NCBI RefSeq assembly: GCF_006516965.1
Contig: NZ_VHLH01000001.1
Coordinates: 248,001 to 312,000, forward strand
DNA: 64,000 bases
DNA from: Pararhizobium mangrovi
GTDB taxonomy: Bacteria > Pseudomonadota > Alphaproteobacteria > Rhizobiales > Rhizobiaceae
Direction of reading: 5' to 3'
In this document: positions 55,188 through 63,937 of the stretch, in pieces
How positions within the stretch are numbered: the stretch's first letter is position 1
How the letters are laid out: each line of letters opens with the position of its first letter
Translations under genes and position numbers: made by a program
Notes under the pieces: model-generated
The model's database searches: none
Seen by the model: only the letters and a program-made list of their open reading frames with translations
What the model was told of the DNA's origin: nothing

Positions 55188-57146
55188 TCAGCGGCGACGG
55201 GACTTACTCATCAGCCGGGCGCGAAGCTCCGCGCCGCTGAGCGGTGCGGGTTTGACCGGGGTGTCCGTCGGCGCCGTTGCTCCCGCGGGCTCGGGACGCT
55301 GGCGCGCCGGTTCGAAGCCCGGCTGGCGGGCCGGGCGCGCTTCGACCCGCGGCGCTTCGCGTTCCGGGCGTTCGGTCGGCGCTGGCGAAGCCGGCAACGA
55401 GGCCTTGGGGTTCGCAGGGCCTGCCATATAGGGATCGGCGGTGCCCGCCGGTGCGCTCGGCGCAGGCGCGGCGGCTTCCTCGGCGGCAGGCAGGGCACGC
55501 ATGCGCCGCACGAGAGACTGCACGTCGATCGTGCCTGCGGTTCCAGAAGCTTCCGCGGCGTGTTCCGTCGAATGCGGCAGCTTGTGCGGCGGCAATTCGG
55601 AAAACCGCAGGCGCATCGGCACGGGAACCGCTTCGCCGAAGGCGATGGCCTCGCAATTGCCGATCGAGGACAGGAAGCTCGTCGTCGAGATCGACGAATC
55701 GGGCAGTGCCGAGCGGATGATCGCCTGGTCTTCCTCGTTGCTCAGCCGCATGGCGAAGACCGTCGAGCACTGCGACAGGATGGTCGGGTCGAGTTCGCCG
55801 GGGCGCTGGGTGATGACGGCGAGGCTTGCGCCGTATTTGCGCCCCTCCTTGGCGATGCGCGCGATCGCCTGGCGTGTCGGCAGGAAGCCGCGTGCGGGAT
55901 CGGCCGGAACGTAGCGGTGCGCTTCTTCGCATACGGTGAGGATGCGCATCGCGCCGCGGCTCCAAAGCGCCACCTCGAAGGCGAGGCGGCACAGTACCGA
56001 TGCGACGGAATCGACGACTTCGGACGGAATGCCCGAGAGCTGCACGGTCGTGATCGGCTTTGCGGCGTCGTCCGGGCGGAACAGCGTGGTAACGATTTCG
56101 GCGAGCGAATCCGAGATCGATGTCGACGAGAACATGAAGCGGAAGCGCGTGTCGTTCAAAAGGTTGAGCAACCGGTTCCTGATCTGGCGCAGATACGGCT
56201 TTTCCTCGCGCCCCTCGAGGCGGCCGATGCGCTCGTCGACGAGGGCGAGCAAATCGGCCATGCGATAGGGAAGGGGCGTGTCCGCCGTGAGGGACGCGCG
56301 ATCGGCGCTCTTCCGGAAGAGGTTGGACTCTCCCTCGCCGTTGAAGGCGCGCTTGGCTTCGGGAATGAGTTCGCGAAGGACGTCCACCTCCTCGGCGACC
56401 GGCACCCGGCCGTGGAAGATGACGTCGACGAGTTCTTCCATGCGGAAGAGCCAGAAGGGAAGATCCAGCGTTTCGGTATCGAGCACCGCCGAAGCGTCCG
56501 GAAAGGCGGCGGCGAACTCGTTGTGGGGATCGAGGATCATGACGCGCAGCCGCTCGTCCGAACGAACGAGCTTGTCGAGGATCAGCGTCACCGCGCTCGA
56601 CTTGCCGACGCCCGTCGTGCCGACGACGGCGAAATGGCGCTGCAGGAGCGAGGGGATGTGGATCGTCGCATCCATCGTCTCGTCCTGGGTGAGCTTGCCG
56701 ACCACGGCGACGTCGCTCATGTCGAGGTCGTGGATCGCCTTGAGATCCTCGCTGCGCATGGCGTGGACGACGGCGCCGAGATAGGGATAGCTCGAAATGC
56801 CGGCGGAAAAGCGCGCGTGCCCTGCGTCGTCGCTACGCAGTTCGCCGACGAGCTCGACCTCGAAGCGCATGACGTTGTCGCTGCCCTCGTTCCACACGCG
56901 CTCGTCCGTCTGCATGCCGTAGACGAGGCCGGCGATGCGGTTTTCGCCGACCTGGATGGTGACGAGGCGGCCGACCGACCAGAGCTGAGAAAGCGAGGTG
57001 TCGCCTTGGGAAGCGGAGGCGGAGACGATGGCGCGCGCGCCGTTGCAGGCGATGACGCGGCCGAGCAGCCGGTTGCCGCGTTGGAACTGATCGCGTCGTT
57101 CGCGGCTGGCGTTCACCTCGGCGGCTTGTGTATCGAAATGTTCCAC
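55188..57146 (-). CDS. HerA-like ATPase (DUF87)
   Basis: A 652-residue ATPase of the HerA/FtsK class. An N-terminal HAS-barrel-like region (GNRLLGRVIACNGARAIVSA) precedes Walker A GTTGVGKS (176-183) and Walker B LTVCEEAH, with RIAKEGRKYGASLAVITQRP as the sensor/arginine region. The last 120 residues are rich in Pro, Ala and Glu and look disordered. HerA proteins form hexameric DNA translocases, usually beside the nuclease NurA; no nuclease gene is next to this one. The start is probably GTG 57146, since the open frame further upstream overlaps the ilv leader region and is not HerA-like. It is convergent with the GGDEF gene. Confidence 0.87.
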   Translation of the reverse strand: MEHFDTQAAEVNASRERRDQFQRGNRLLGRVIACNGARAIVSASASQGDTSLSQLWSVGRLVTIQVGENRIAGLVYGMQTDERVWNEGSDNVMRFEVELVGELRSDDAGHARFSAGISSYPYLGAVVHAMRSEDLKAIHDLDMSDVAVVGKLTQDETMDATIHIPSLLQRHFAVVGTTGVGKSSAVTLILDKLVRSDERLRVMILDPHNEFAAAFPDASAVLDTETLDLPFWLFRMEELVDVIFHGRVPVAEEVDVLRELIPEAKRAFNGEGESNLFRKSADRASLTADTPLPYRMADLLALVDERIGRLEGREEKPYLRQIRNRLLNLLNDTRFRFMFSSTSISDSLAEIVTTLFRPDDAAKPITTVQLSGIPSEVVDSVASVLCRLAFEVALWSRGAMRILTVCEEAHRYVPADPARGFLPTRQAIARIAKEGRKYGASLAVITQRPGELDPTILSQCSTVFAMRLSNEEDQAIIRSALPDSSISTTSFLSSIGNCEAIAFGEAVPVPMRLRFSELPPHKLPHSTEHAAEASGTAGTIDVQSLVRRMRALPAAEEAAAPAPSAPAGTADPYMAGPANPKASLPASPAPTERPEREAPRVEARPARQPGFEPARQRPEPAGATAPTDTPVKPAPLSGAELRARLMSKSRRR

Positions 57147-57261
57147 TGGCCGGTCTCTGCTTGCTCGAAGCCGGAGCCTACCGGCCCAAACCTTAACAGG
57201 GCCTTCAGCATGCCGGCAAAAGCCATTGACGTCGGTTGGCGATCGGGAGTACGACTGAACG

Positions 57262-57321
57262 ATGATGAACGGACACGATGTCATTCTCGTAGTAGACGTG
57301 CGCATGGGCAGGGTGGCGTAG
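57262..57321 (+). CDS. ilvBN leader peptide
   Basis: A 19-codon frame, MMNGHDVILVVDVRMGRVA, with the branched-chain run V-I-L-V-V and one more Val two codons on. It lies 87 nt upstream of ilvB and ends at a hairpin that is followed by a terminator. The composition and placement are those of attenuation leader peptides for branched-chain synthesis genes, including ilvBN in Caulobacter. GGGAG at 57245-57249 is a possible ribosome-binding site. ATG 57265 is an alternative start. Confidence 0.8.
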   Translation: MMNGHDVILVVDVRMGRVA

Positions 57322-57377
57322 CCACCCGGCGACAGTACCCATGCGCAACCCAAGGCTCCTCGAAGGGGCCTTTTTTT
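57300..57377 (+). promoter_or_regulatory. ilvBN transcription attenuator
   Basis: A nested hairpin begins at 57300: an outer 9-bp pair (57300-57308 with 57338-57346) and an inner 7-bp pair (57311-57317 with 57321-57327) whose 3-nt loop contains the start of the leader stop codon. A terminator stem follows (57352-57360 with 57364-57372, one G-T pair), with a 7-T run (57371-57377). Ribosome stalling at Val/Ile/Leu codons would be expected to reduce termination. A full antiterminator pairing was not found by eye. Confidence 0.75.
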
Positions 57378-57408
57378 ATGCCTTGAAACGAGCGGACGGT
57401 TTGAAGCG

Positions 57409-59208
57409 ATGACGGATGAAAAAGCGGGCACGGACGAAGGGGCAAACCGGATGACGGGTGCGGAGATGGTCGTGCGTGCGCTCGTCGACAACGGCGTGCA
57501 GCATGTCTTCGGCTATCCGGGCGGCGCCGTGCTGCCGATCTACGACGAGCTTTTCCAGCAGGAGGAGGTCGAGCACATCCTCGTTCGCCACGAGCAGGGC
57601 GCGGGCCACGCGGCCGAAGGCTACGCCCGCTCGACCGGCAAGGCAGGCGTCATGCTGGTGACCTCGGGCCCGGGCGCGACGAACGCCGTGACGGCGCTGC
57701 AGGATGCGCTGATGGATTCGATCCCGCTCGTGTGCATCTCCGGTCAGGTGCCGACGACGCTGATCGGCTCCGACGCCTTTCAGGAGTGCGATACGGTCGG
57801 CATCACGCGGCCGTGCACCAAGCACAACTGGCTGGTGAAGAACGCCGACGACCTGCCGCGCATCATCCACGAGGCGTTCCGCATCGCAACGACCGGACGG
57901 CCCGGCCCGGTCGTCGTCGACATTCCGAAGGACGTCCAGTTCGCCGAGGGGACCTATGCGCCGCCTTCGCCGGTCTTCGAACAGAAGAGCTACCATCCGC
58001 GCACCAAGGGAGACGGCGACCAGATCCGTCGGGCCGTCGAACTCCTCGCGAATGCCGAACGGCCGGTGATCTACGCCGGCGGCGGTGTGATCAATGCCGG
58101 CCCGCGCGGCAGCGAACGCCTGCGCGAGCTGGCCGCGCTCGGCGGCATTCCCGTGACGTCGACACTGATGGCGCTCGGCGCCTATCCGGCATCCGGCGAG
58201 AACTGGCTCGGCATGCTCGGCATGCACGGCACCTACGAGGCCAACATGACGATGCATGGCTGCGACGTCATGTTGTGTCTCGGCGCGCGCTTCGACGACC
58301 GGATCACCGGCCGCCTCGACGCGTTCTCGCCGGGGTCGAAGAAGATCCACGTCGACATCGATCCGTCCTCGATCAACAAGACCGTGCGCGTCGACGTGCC
58401 GATCATCGGCGACTGCGCGTCCGTGCTCGACGACATGGTTCGTCTCTGGCGGGCCGGTCCCGGCGAGCGCGGGCGGACCGATGTCGGCCCGTGGTGGGAG
58501 AAGATCGACGGCTGGCGGGCGCGCAAATCGCTCGCCTACAAGCCGAACCGCGACGTCATCATGCCGCAATATGCGCTCGAAAGACTGCATGCGGCAACGA
58601 AGGACCGCGACACCTACATCACCACCGAGGTCGGTCAGCATCAGATGTGGGCGGCGCAGTTCTACGGCTTCGAGAAGCCGAACCGTTGGATGACCTCGGG
58701 CGGGCTCGGCACGATGGGCTATGGCCTGCCGGCGGCCCTCGGCGTGCAGATCGCCCACCGCGACAGCCTCGTCATCGATATCGCCGGCGATGCCTCGGTG
58801 CTCATGACGATGCAGGAGATGTCGGCGGCCGTGCAGCACGAGGCGCCGATCAAGATCTTCATCATGAACAACCAGTACATGGGCATGGTGCGCCAGTGGC
58901 AGCAGCTCTTGCACGGCAACCGGCTCTCGCACTCCTACAACGAATCGATCCCCGATTTCGTCAAGCTCGCCGAGGCTTTCGGCGGCGTCGGCATCCGCGC
59001 GGAAAAGCCGGACGAGCTCGACGACGCCATTGCCGAGATGCTTGCCGTGGACAAGCCGGTGCTGTTCGACTGCCGGGTGGCGAACCTCGCCAACTGCTTC
59101 CCGATGATCCCGTCGGGCAGGGCGCATAACGAGATGCTGCTTCCCGACGAGGCGAGCGAGCAGGCGATCGAACAGGCAATCGAGGCGGACAACCGCTCGC
59201 TCGTTTGA
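57409..59208 (+). CDS. ilvB: Acetolactate synthase large subunit
   Basis: A 599-residue ThDP enzyme that condenses pyruvate with pyruvate or 2-oxobutyrate, the first common step to valine, leucine and isoleucine. The catalytic Glu is in VRHEQGAGHAAEGYAR. The FAD-binding middle domain (YAGGGVINAGPRGS, LGMHGTYEANMTMHG) and the ThDP motif GDASVLMTMQEMS...NNQYMGMVRQW are clear. ATG 57409 follows the attenuator by 31 nt. In some relatives the same gene is called ilvI; the regulatory subunit gene follows. Confidence 0.97.
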   Translation: MTDEKAGTDEGANRMTGAEMVVRALVDNGVQHVFGYPGGAVLPIYDELFQQEEVEHILVRHEQGAGHAAEGYARSTGKAGVMLVTSGPGATNAVTALQDALMDSIPLVCISGQVPTTLIGSDAFQECDTVGITRPCTKHNWLVKNADDLPRIIHEAFRIATTGRPGPVVVDIPKDVQFAEGTYAPPSPVFEQKSYHPRTKGDGDQIRRAVELLANAERPVIYAGGGVINAGPRGSERLRELAALGGIPVTSTLMALGAYPASGENWLGMLGMHGTYEANMTMHGCDVMLCLGARFDDRITGRLDAFSPGSKKIHVDIDPSSINKTVRVDVPIIGDCASVLDDMVRLWRAGPGERGRTDVGPWWEKIDGWRARKSLAYKPNRDVIMPQYALERLHAATKDRDTYITTEVGQHQMWAAQFYGFEKPNRWMTSGGLGTMGYGLPAALGVQIAHRDSLVIDIAGDASVLMTMQEMSAAVQHEAPIKIFIMNNQYMGMVRQWQQLLHGNRLSHSYNESIPDFVKLAEAFGGVGIRAEKPDELDDAIAEMLAVDKPVLFDCRVANLANCFPMIPSGRAHNEMLLPDEASEQAIEQAIEADNRSLV

Positions 59209-59249
59209 GCGTCGACGAAGAAACGGCCAGGCGAAGGACGGAAGAACGA

Positions 59250-59822
59250 ATGAACGCGCAACAGCAGCCGACCGGCTCGGCCTATTTCATCACCCGCGAG
59301 ACCGAGAGCGCGGAGCGGCATACGCTTTCCGTGCTCGTCGACAACGAACCGGGCGTTCTCGCCCGGGTGATCGGCCTGTTCTCCGGGCGCGGCTACAACA
59401 TCGACAGCCTGACGGTTTCGGAGACCGAGCACGACGCGCACCTTTCGCGCATAACCATCGTCACGCGCGGCACGCCGCAGGTGCTCTACCAGATCCATTC
59501 GCAGCTCGAACGCATCGTGCCGGTGCACCGGGTGGTCGACCTGACGGTCGTCGCCAAGGATCTCGGACACGAAAAGCCGCTCGAGCGCGAACTGGCGATG
59601 GTGAAGGTGCGCGGTGCCGGCGACGATCGCGTCGAGGCGCTGCGACTTGCCGACGCCTTCCGCGCGCAGGTGATCGACGCCAACAAGGACCACTTCATCT
59701 TCGAGATCACCGGTCGGGTTTCCAAGATCGAGCAGTTCATTGCGATCATGCAGCCGCTCGGTCTCGTCGAGGTCTGTCGAACAGGCGTCGCGGCGATGAA
59801 CCGCGGCCCCGAAGCCATGTGA
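59250..59822 (+). CDS. ilvN: Acetolactate synthase small (regulatory) subunit
   Basis: A 190-residue regulatory subunit with an N-terminal ACT domain (HTLSVLVDNEPGVLARVIGL, then RGYNIDSLTVSETEH) that binds valine, and a C-terminal ACT-like domain. It activates IlvB and confers feedback inhibition. ATG 59250 is chosen because related proteins begin MNA..QPTGSAYFI and a GGAAG lies 5 nt upstream. TTG 59205, overlapping the ilvB stop, is in frame but would add 15 unlike residues. It would be called ilvH where the large subunit is called ilvI. Confidence 0.96.
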   Translation: MNAQQQPTGSAYFITRETESAERHTLSVLVDNEPGVLARVIGLFSGRGYNIDSLTVSETEHDAHLSRITIVTRGTPQVLYQIHSQLERIVPVHRVVDLTVVAKDLGHEKPLERELAMVKVRGAGDDRVEALRLADAFRAQVIDANKDHFIFEITGRVSKIEQFIAIMQPLGLVEVCRTGVAAMNRGPEAM

Positions 59823-59867
59823 CGCCCCGGTTCGACCCGCCTGCCGGTCCCTCTTCGGACGAAATCG

Positions 59868-60461
59868 ATGACCATCGACACGCTGCTTGCCCTCTTCACC
59901 TTCGCGCTGGTCGGTGCCATCACGCCCGGCCCGAACAACGTCATGCTGCTTGCCTCCGGCGCCAATTTCGGGTTCCGGCGCACGCTGCCGCACATCCTCG
60001 GCATTCAGGTGGGGTTCGTTTCGCTCTCGGCCTGCATCGGGCTCGGCCTCGGCACGCTGCTGGCGACGTTTCCGGCCCTGCATCTTGTGCTGAAGGTCGC
60101 CGGTGGGGCCTATCTTCTCTATCTCGCCTGGCGCATCGCGACGAGCCGGTCGGCCGCCAAGGGGGAAGGTGCGGCGCGTCCCATCAGCTTCACGCAGGCG
60201 GCCCTCTTCCAGTGGATCAACCCGAAGGCGTGGGTCGTCAGCATTTCCGCCGTGGCGATCTATCTGACGCCGGAGCACCTGAGCGCGAGCATCGTCGGCC
60301 TCGTCGCCTGCTTCTTCCTCGCCGGCAGTATCGCCTCGCCGGTCTGGACCGCCTTCGGGCAGAGCCTGCGGGTCTTTCTCAGCGATGCCACGCGCCTCAA
60401 ATGGTTCAACCTTGTTATGGGGCTGCTTCTCGTGCTGACGCTGGTGCCGATGCTGGACTGA
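59868..60461 (+). CDS. LysE family amino acid exporter
   Basis: A 197-residue membrane protein with five to six hydrophobic helices. The N-terminal signature ALVGAITPGPNNVMLLASGA (residues 13-32) marks the LysE/RhtB family of amino-acid exporters. The QWINPKAW segment in the middle is also typical. The substrate is not predictable. It lies 45 nt after ilvN and may be on the same transcript; export of excess branched-chain or related amino acids is a guess. Confidence 0.9.
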   Translation: MTIDTLLALFTFALVGAITPGPNNVMLLASGANFGFRRTLPHILGIQVGFVSLSACIGLGLGTLLATFPALHLVLKVAGGAYLLYLAWRIATSRSAAKGEGAARPISFTQAALFQWINPKAWVVSISAVAIYLTPEHLSASIVGLVACFFLAGSIASPVWTAFGQSLRVFLSDATRLKWFNLVMGLLLVLTLVPMLD

Positions 60462-60526
60462 TCGCGGACCGATGGCGGTTGCCCGCGAAGGTGCCGTTCG
60501 GTCCGGTAACCGAGGGAAGGGTGGTC

Positions 60527-61489
60527 GTGAGCGAGATCCCGACATTCGACGACGTTGCGGCGGCGAGCCGGCGCATCGAGGGCCATGCCGCACATACGCC
60601 GGTACTGACGTCGCGCACGGCCGATGCGATGCTCGGCGCCCGGCTCTTCTTCAAGTGCGAAAATTTCCAGCGCACCGGCGCCTTCAAGTTCCGTGGCGCC
60701 TTCAACGCGCTTTCGAACCTCGACGCGGCGGCGCGCGCTGCCGGGGTCGTGACGTTTTCCTCCGGCAACCATGCGCAGGCGATCGCCCGTTCCGCGGCGA
60801 TGCTCGGCATGGCGGCGACGATCGTCATGCCCGAGGACGCACCGGCCTCGAAGGTGGCCGCGACACGCGGCTACGGTGCGCGGATCGTCACCTACGACCG
60901 GTATGCCGAGGATCGCGAGGCCATCGGCCTGAAGCTTTCGCAGGAGGAAGGGCTGACGCTCGTGCCGCCCTACGATCATGCGGACATCGTGGCGGGGCAG
61001 GGCACGGCGGCAAAGGAACTCTTCGAGGAGGTCGGCGAGCTCGATGCGCTCTTCGTGTGCCTCGGGGGAGGCGGGCTGCTTTCCGGTTCGCTGCTTTCCG
61101 CCTGTGCGCTTTCACCTGCCTGCAAGGTCTTCGGCGTCGAGCCGGAAGCCGGCAATGACGGCCAGCGCTCGCTTCAGTCCGGCGAGATCGTCAGGATCGA
61201 GGCGCCGCGCACCATCGCCGACGGGGCGCAGACGCTCGCGCTCGGCCGGATCCCGTTCGCGATCATCCGCGAGCGCTGCGCCGGCATCACGACCGTGACG
61301 GATGCGGCGCTGGTCGAGGCCATGCGCTTCTTCGCCGCGCGCATGAAGATCGTCGTCGAGCCGACCGGGTGCCTGAGCTTCTGCGGCGCCGAGCGCATGG
61401 CGGACGAATGGCGCGATGCGCGCATCGGCATCCTCGTCAGCGGCGGTAATGTCGACGTGGCACGGCTTTCGACATTGCTGTCGGAATGA
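60527..61489 (+). CDS. Threonine/serine dehydratase (PLP-dependent)
   Basis: A 320-residue fold-type II PLP enzyme. The PLP lysine is Lys54 in GAFKFRGAFNAL, the cofactor-phosphate loop is LGGGGLLSG, and SSGNHAQAIA is the substrate loop. The absence of a C-terminal regulatory ACT domain and the short length point to a catabolic threonine/serine dehydratase, or to hydroxyaspartate ammonia-lyase or serine racemase activity. GAGGGAAGG lies 6 nt before the GTG start at 60527. Downstream of ilvBN, an enzyme giving 2-oxobutyrate would feed isoleucine synthesis; that link is inferred. Confidence 0.9.
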   Translation: MSEIPTFDDVAAASRRIEGHAAHTPVLTSRTADAMLGARLFFKCENFQRTGAFKFRGAFNALSNLDAAARAAGVVTFSSGNHAQAIARSAAMLGMAATIVMPEDAPASKVAATRGYGARIVTYDRYAEDREAIGLKLSQEEGLTLVPPYDHADIVAGQGTAAKELFEEVGELDALFVCLGGGGLLSGSLLSACALSPACKVFGVEPEAGNDGQRSLQSGEIVRIEAPRTIADGAQTLALGRIPFAIIRERCAGITTVTDAALVEAMRFFAARMKIVVEPTGCLSFCGAERMADEWRDARIGILVSGGNVDVARLSTLLSE

Positions 61490-61534
61490 GCGCCTGACGA
61501 TCCCCTTTACGGGAGATCGCCCGATTGCGCGAGG

Positions 61535-62482
61535 TTACTTCGTGGTTGCCGAATCACCGCTCGACGAATCGCTCGAGCCGGACGGCTGCCAGGGGCTGAG
61601 CCGGTCGATCTTTTCCTTGCGCCGCTCGTCTTCGGACTTCGACCAGTCGCCACCGAAGGAGGTCGATTCCCAGGAACCGTAGGAGGGGTTGGGCAGCATG
61701 ATCCAGTCATGGCCCCAATGGTTCATGGCGTCCTTGTAGACCTGCATGCGCTGGTCGACCGAGCCGTCGGCCTTGTCGGTGAAGTCGCCGAGATTGTCGC
61801 CCATCACGAGAAGGACGCGGTAATCCTTGGCGACGACCTTGTGGCGGCTGTCCTTGTCCGAGCCCCAGTCCTTCTTCTCGTTCTTGGCGAGCACCGTGTC
61901 GACGTTGCCTCCCATGGGAAAGCCGAGCTTCTTCAGGTTGGCGCGGGTGGCCTCCTCGTTGTCGGCGCTCCGGTTGGAGATGTAGAAGATCTTCACGCCC
62001 TTGGAATCGGCGTATTTCAGGAAGTCGACGACGCCGGGCATCGCCTTCGCCTTTTCATCCTGCACCCACTTCGTCCAGTCCTTGCTCGAATAGCTCGTGC
62101 CGCGGGTGATGAGGGACGCTTCGTAGGCGGAGTTGTCGATGAACGTCTCGTCGAGATCGGCGATGATGGCGGTCGGCTCGTCCTTGAAATTGTCGCCCTG
62201 CATGTCGGGAAGAGCGGTCCAGCTCTTGTCCTTCAGCGCCTCGTCGAGCCGTATCTTCGCGAGATCGTAGATCCCTTCGACCGTCGCCTTGTATTCCACG
62301 GCGTGCTGCATCCACAGCGTCGCGTTGAGCAGGTCGTTCTGCTGGACGCTGCCCGTCTTGGCGGTATCGCCGGTCTTCGCGGTCGAGCCGGTATCGGCGG
62401 CGCCGGCCGTCAGAGTGCCGGCGAGAAGCGCCGACGCCGCGACGCAGGCGGCCAGGGTGCGGCGGGAACGGGTATCGGTCAT
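61535..62482 (-). CDS. HAD family acid phosphatase (P4 / class C type)
   Basis: A 315-residue exported phosphatase of the lipoprotein e(P4)/class B-C acid phosphatase group. The catalytic motif is ADLDETFIDNSAY (Asp109 nucleophile, Asp111), motif II is IFYISNRSA, and the last metal motif is VLLVMGDNLGDF. The signal peptide ends near GTLTAGA-AD and has no lipobox cysteine, so unlike P4 of Haemophilus it should be soluble in the periplasm. A small internal repeat (TAKTGDTAKTGS) follows. The C-terminus is Ser-rich. It would release phosphate from nucleotides; the exact substrate is unknown. AAGGAG lies 11 nt before ATG 62482. Confidence 0.9.
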   Translation of the reverse strand: MTDTRSRRTLAACVAASALLAGTLTAGAADTGSTAKTGDTAKTGSVQQNDLLNATLWMQHAVEYKATVEGIYDLAKIRLDEALKDKSWTALPDMQGDNFKDEPTAIIADLDETFIDNSAYEASLITRGTSYSSKDWTKWVQDEKAKAMPGVVDFLKYADSKGVKIFYISNRSADNEEATRANLKKLGFPMGGNVDTVLAKNEKKDWGSDKDSRHKVVAKDYRVLLVMGDNLGDFTDKADGSVDQRMQVYKDAMNHWGHDWIMLPNPSYGSWESTSFGGDWSKSEDERRKEKIDRLSPWQPSGSSDSSSGDSATTK

Positions 62483-62664
62483 GGCGTGATCATCTCCTTC
62501 GTGGGTGCGGATGCGCACCGGCACGAACGGTAGCCACCACGGGCATGCGGCGTCAAATGAGCGATCGAGATCGTCGTTGCGTAACGGGCCGCATTTCGCC
62601 GGCGCCCGCACGTCACCATGCGAACGCGCTTGCGCCCTGCGGGCGAATCCTGCGAGGTGCCGCC

Positions 62665-63792
62665 ATGGAATTTTCGCCGCAACAGGACGAAGCGCTGAAG
62701 GCCGTCTCGAAATGGCTGAAGGAAGGTCGTCAGCCGATCTTTCGCCTGTTCGGTTATGCGGGCACCGGCAAGACGACGCTCGCGCGATACTTCGCCGAGC
62801 ATGTCGACGGCGACGTGCAGTTCGCCGCCTTTACCGGCAAGGCGGCGCAGGTGCTGAGGCACCACGGGGCGCCGAATGCCAAGACCATCCATTCGCTGAT
62901 CTACCGCCCGCGCGGCGAGGAGGCCGTGGAGGACGAGGAAACCGGGAAGACGTCCGTCTCGCCGATGTTCTCGCTGAACCGGTCGAGCCCGGTCGCCAAG
63001 GCCGCGCTCATCGTCGTCGACGAGTGCTCCATGGTCGACGAGGAACTCGGCCGCGATCTCCTGAGCTTCGGCACGCCGATCCTCGTGCTCGGCGATCCCG
63101 GCCAGCTTCCGCCGGTTTCCGGCGGCGGCTTCTTCACCGATGCCGAACCCGATTGCCTGCTGACCGAGATCCACCGGCAGGCGAGGGGCAACCCCATCAT
63201 CGAACTCGCCATGCAGGTGCGCGAGGGTCGGGAGATCGCGCACGGCGACTACGGCACGGCGCGGGTGATCGACCGGCGGGACGTCGACGCCGATCTGGTG
63301 CTCGCCGCCGACCAGGTGCTCGTCGGCACCAACCGCACGCGCCGGCGCTACAACCAGCGCCTGCGCGAACTGAAGGGTTTCGACGCGATCTATCCGCAGT
63401 TCGGCGACAAGCTCGTATGCCTGCGCAACGACCAGTCGAAGGGCCTGCTTAACGGCTCGCTCTGGCAGGTGATGACGGCAGGACGCGAAACGAGCCGGCC
63501 CGGCATCAATCTCGTCGTGCGTCCGGAAGTCGACGACATGAACCGCGGCGCACAGAAGGTGAAGCTCCTGAAGGCGGCCTTCGAACCCGAAACGGGCGAG
63601 ATCCCGTGGGCGCAGAAAAAGCGCTTCGACGATTTCGACTACGGCTACGCGCTGACCGTCCACAAGGCGCAAGGCTCGCAATGGGACGAGGTCGTGCTCT
63701 TCGACGAGAGCTTCGCGTTTCGCGACACGCGCGAACGCTGGCTCTATACCGCCGTCACCCGCGCTGCCGAACGGCTGACTATCGTTCGCTAG
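62665..63792 (+). CDS. RecD-like ATP-dependent helicase
   Basis: A 375-residue superfamily 1 helicase. Motif I is GYAGTGKTTLA (30-40), motif II is IVVDECSMVDEE, motif III is GDPGQLPPV, and the C-terminal UvrD-like part has ALTVHKAQGSQW and TAVTRAAERL. It has the 5'-3' RecD/Dda-type layout without the extra N-terminal domains of RecD2 or the TraA relaxase. Function is probably in repair or replication fork rescue. ATG 62665 has GCGAGG upstream. Downstream, 63793-63937 holds a small hairpin (63841-63859) with no T-run, and the pdxJ leader. Confidence 0.92.
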   Translation: MEFSPQQDEALKAVSKWLKEGRQPIFRLFGYAGTGKTTLARYFAEHVDGDVQFAAFTGKAAQVLRHHGAPNAKTIHSLIYRPRGEEAVEDEETGKTSVSPMFSLNRSSPVAKAALIVVDECSMVDEELGRDLLSFGTPILVLGDPGQLPPVSGGGFFTDAEPDCLLTEIHRQARGNPIIELAMQVREGREIAHGDYGTARVIDRRDVDADLVLAADQVLVGTNRTRRRYNQRLRELKGFDAIYPQFGDKLVCLRNDQSKGLLNGSLWQVMTAGRETSRPGINLVVRPEVDDMNRGAQKVKLLKAAFEPETGEIPWAQKKRFDDFDYGYALTVHKAQGSQWDEVVLFDESFAFRDTRERWLYTAVTRAAERLTIVR

Positions 63793-63937
63793 GCGGGGCT
63801 GCGAAGACGGCCGCCTTTCCATATCTTTCCGGCAGTCCGTCCGCACAATCTTTGTGCGGTCGCGGCGAACCTCTTCTCGCCTGGATCGTTCCCGGCTATG
63901 AACGATTTCCGCCCGCCCAATCAGGACCGGCCCGACG

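Noticed and set aside
57147-57491. An N-terminal extension of the HerA-like ATPase to 57491
   Set aside because: It would run antisense through the ilv leader, attenuator and the start of ilvB, and shows no HerA features. GTG 57146 is a better start.
59819-60526. A 5' extension of the threonine dehydratase frame back to 59819
   Set aside because: It overlaps the LysE exporter gene in another frame. GTG 60527 has a strong ribosome-binding site.
63841-63859. The hairpin between the helicase and pdxJ as a terminator
   Set aside because: The stem is 7-8 bp with no T-run on either strand.
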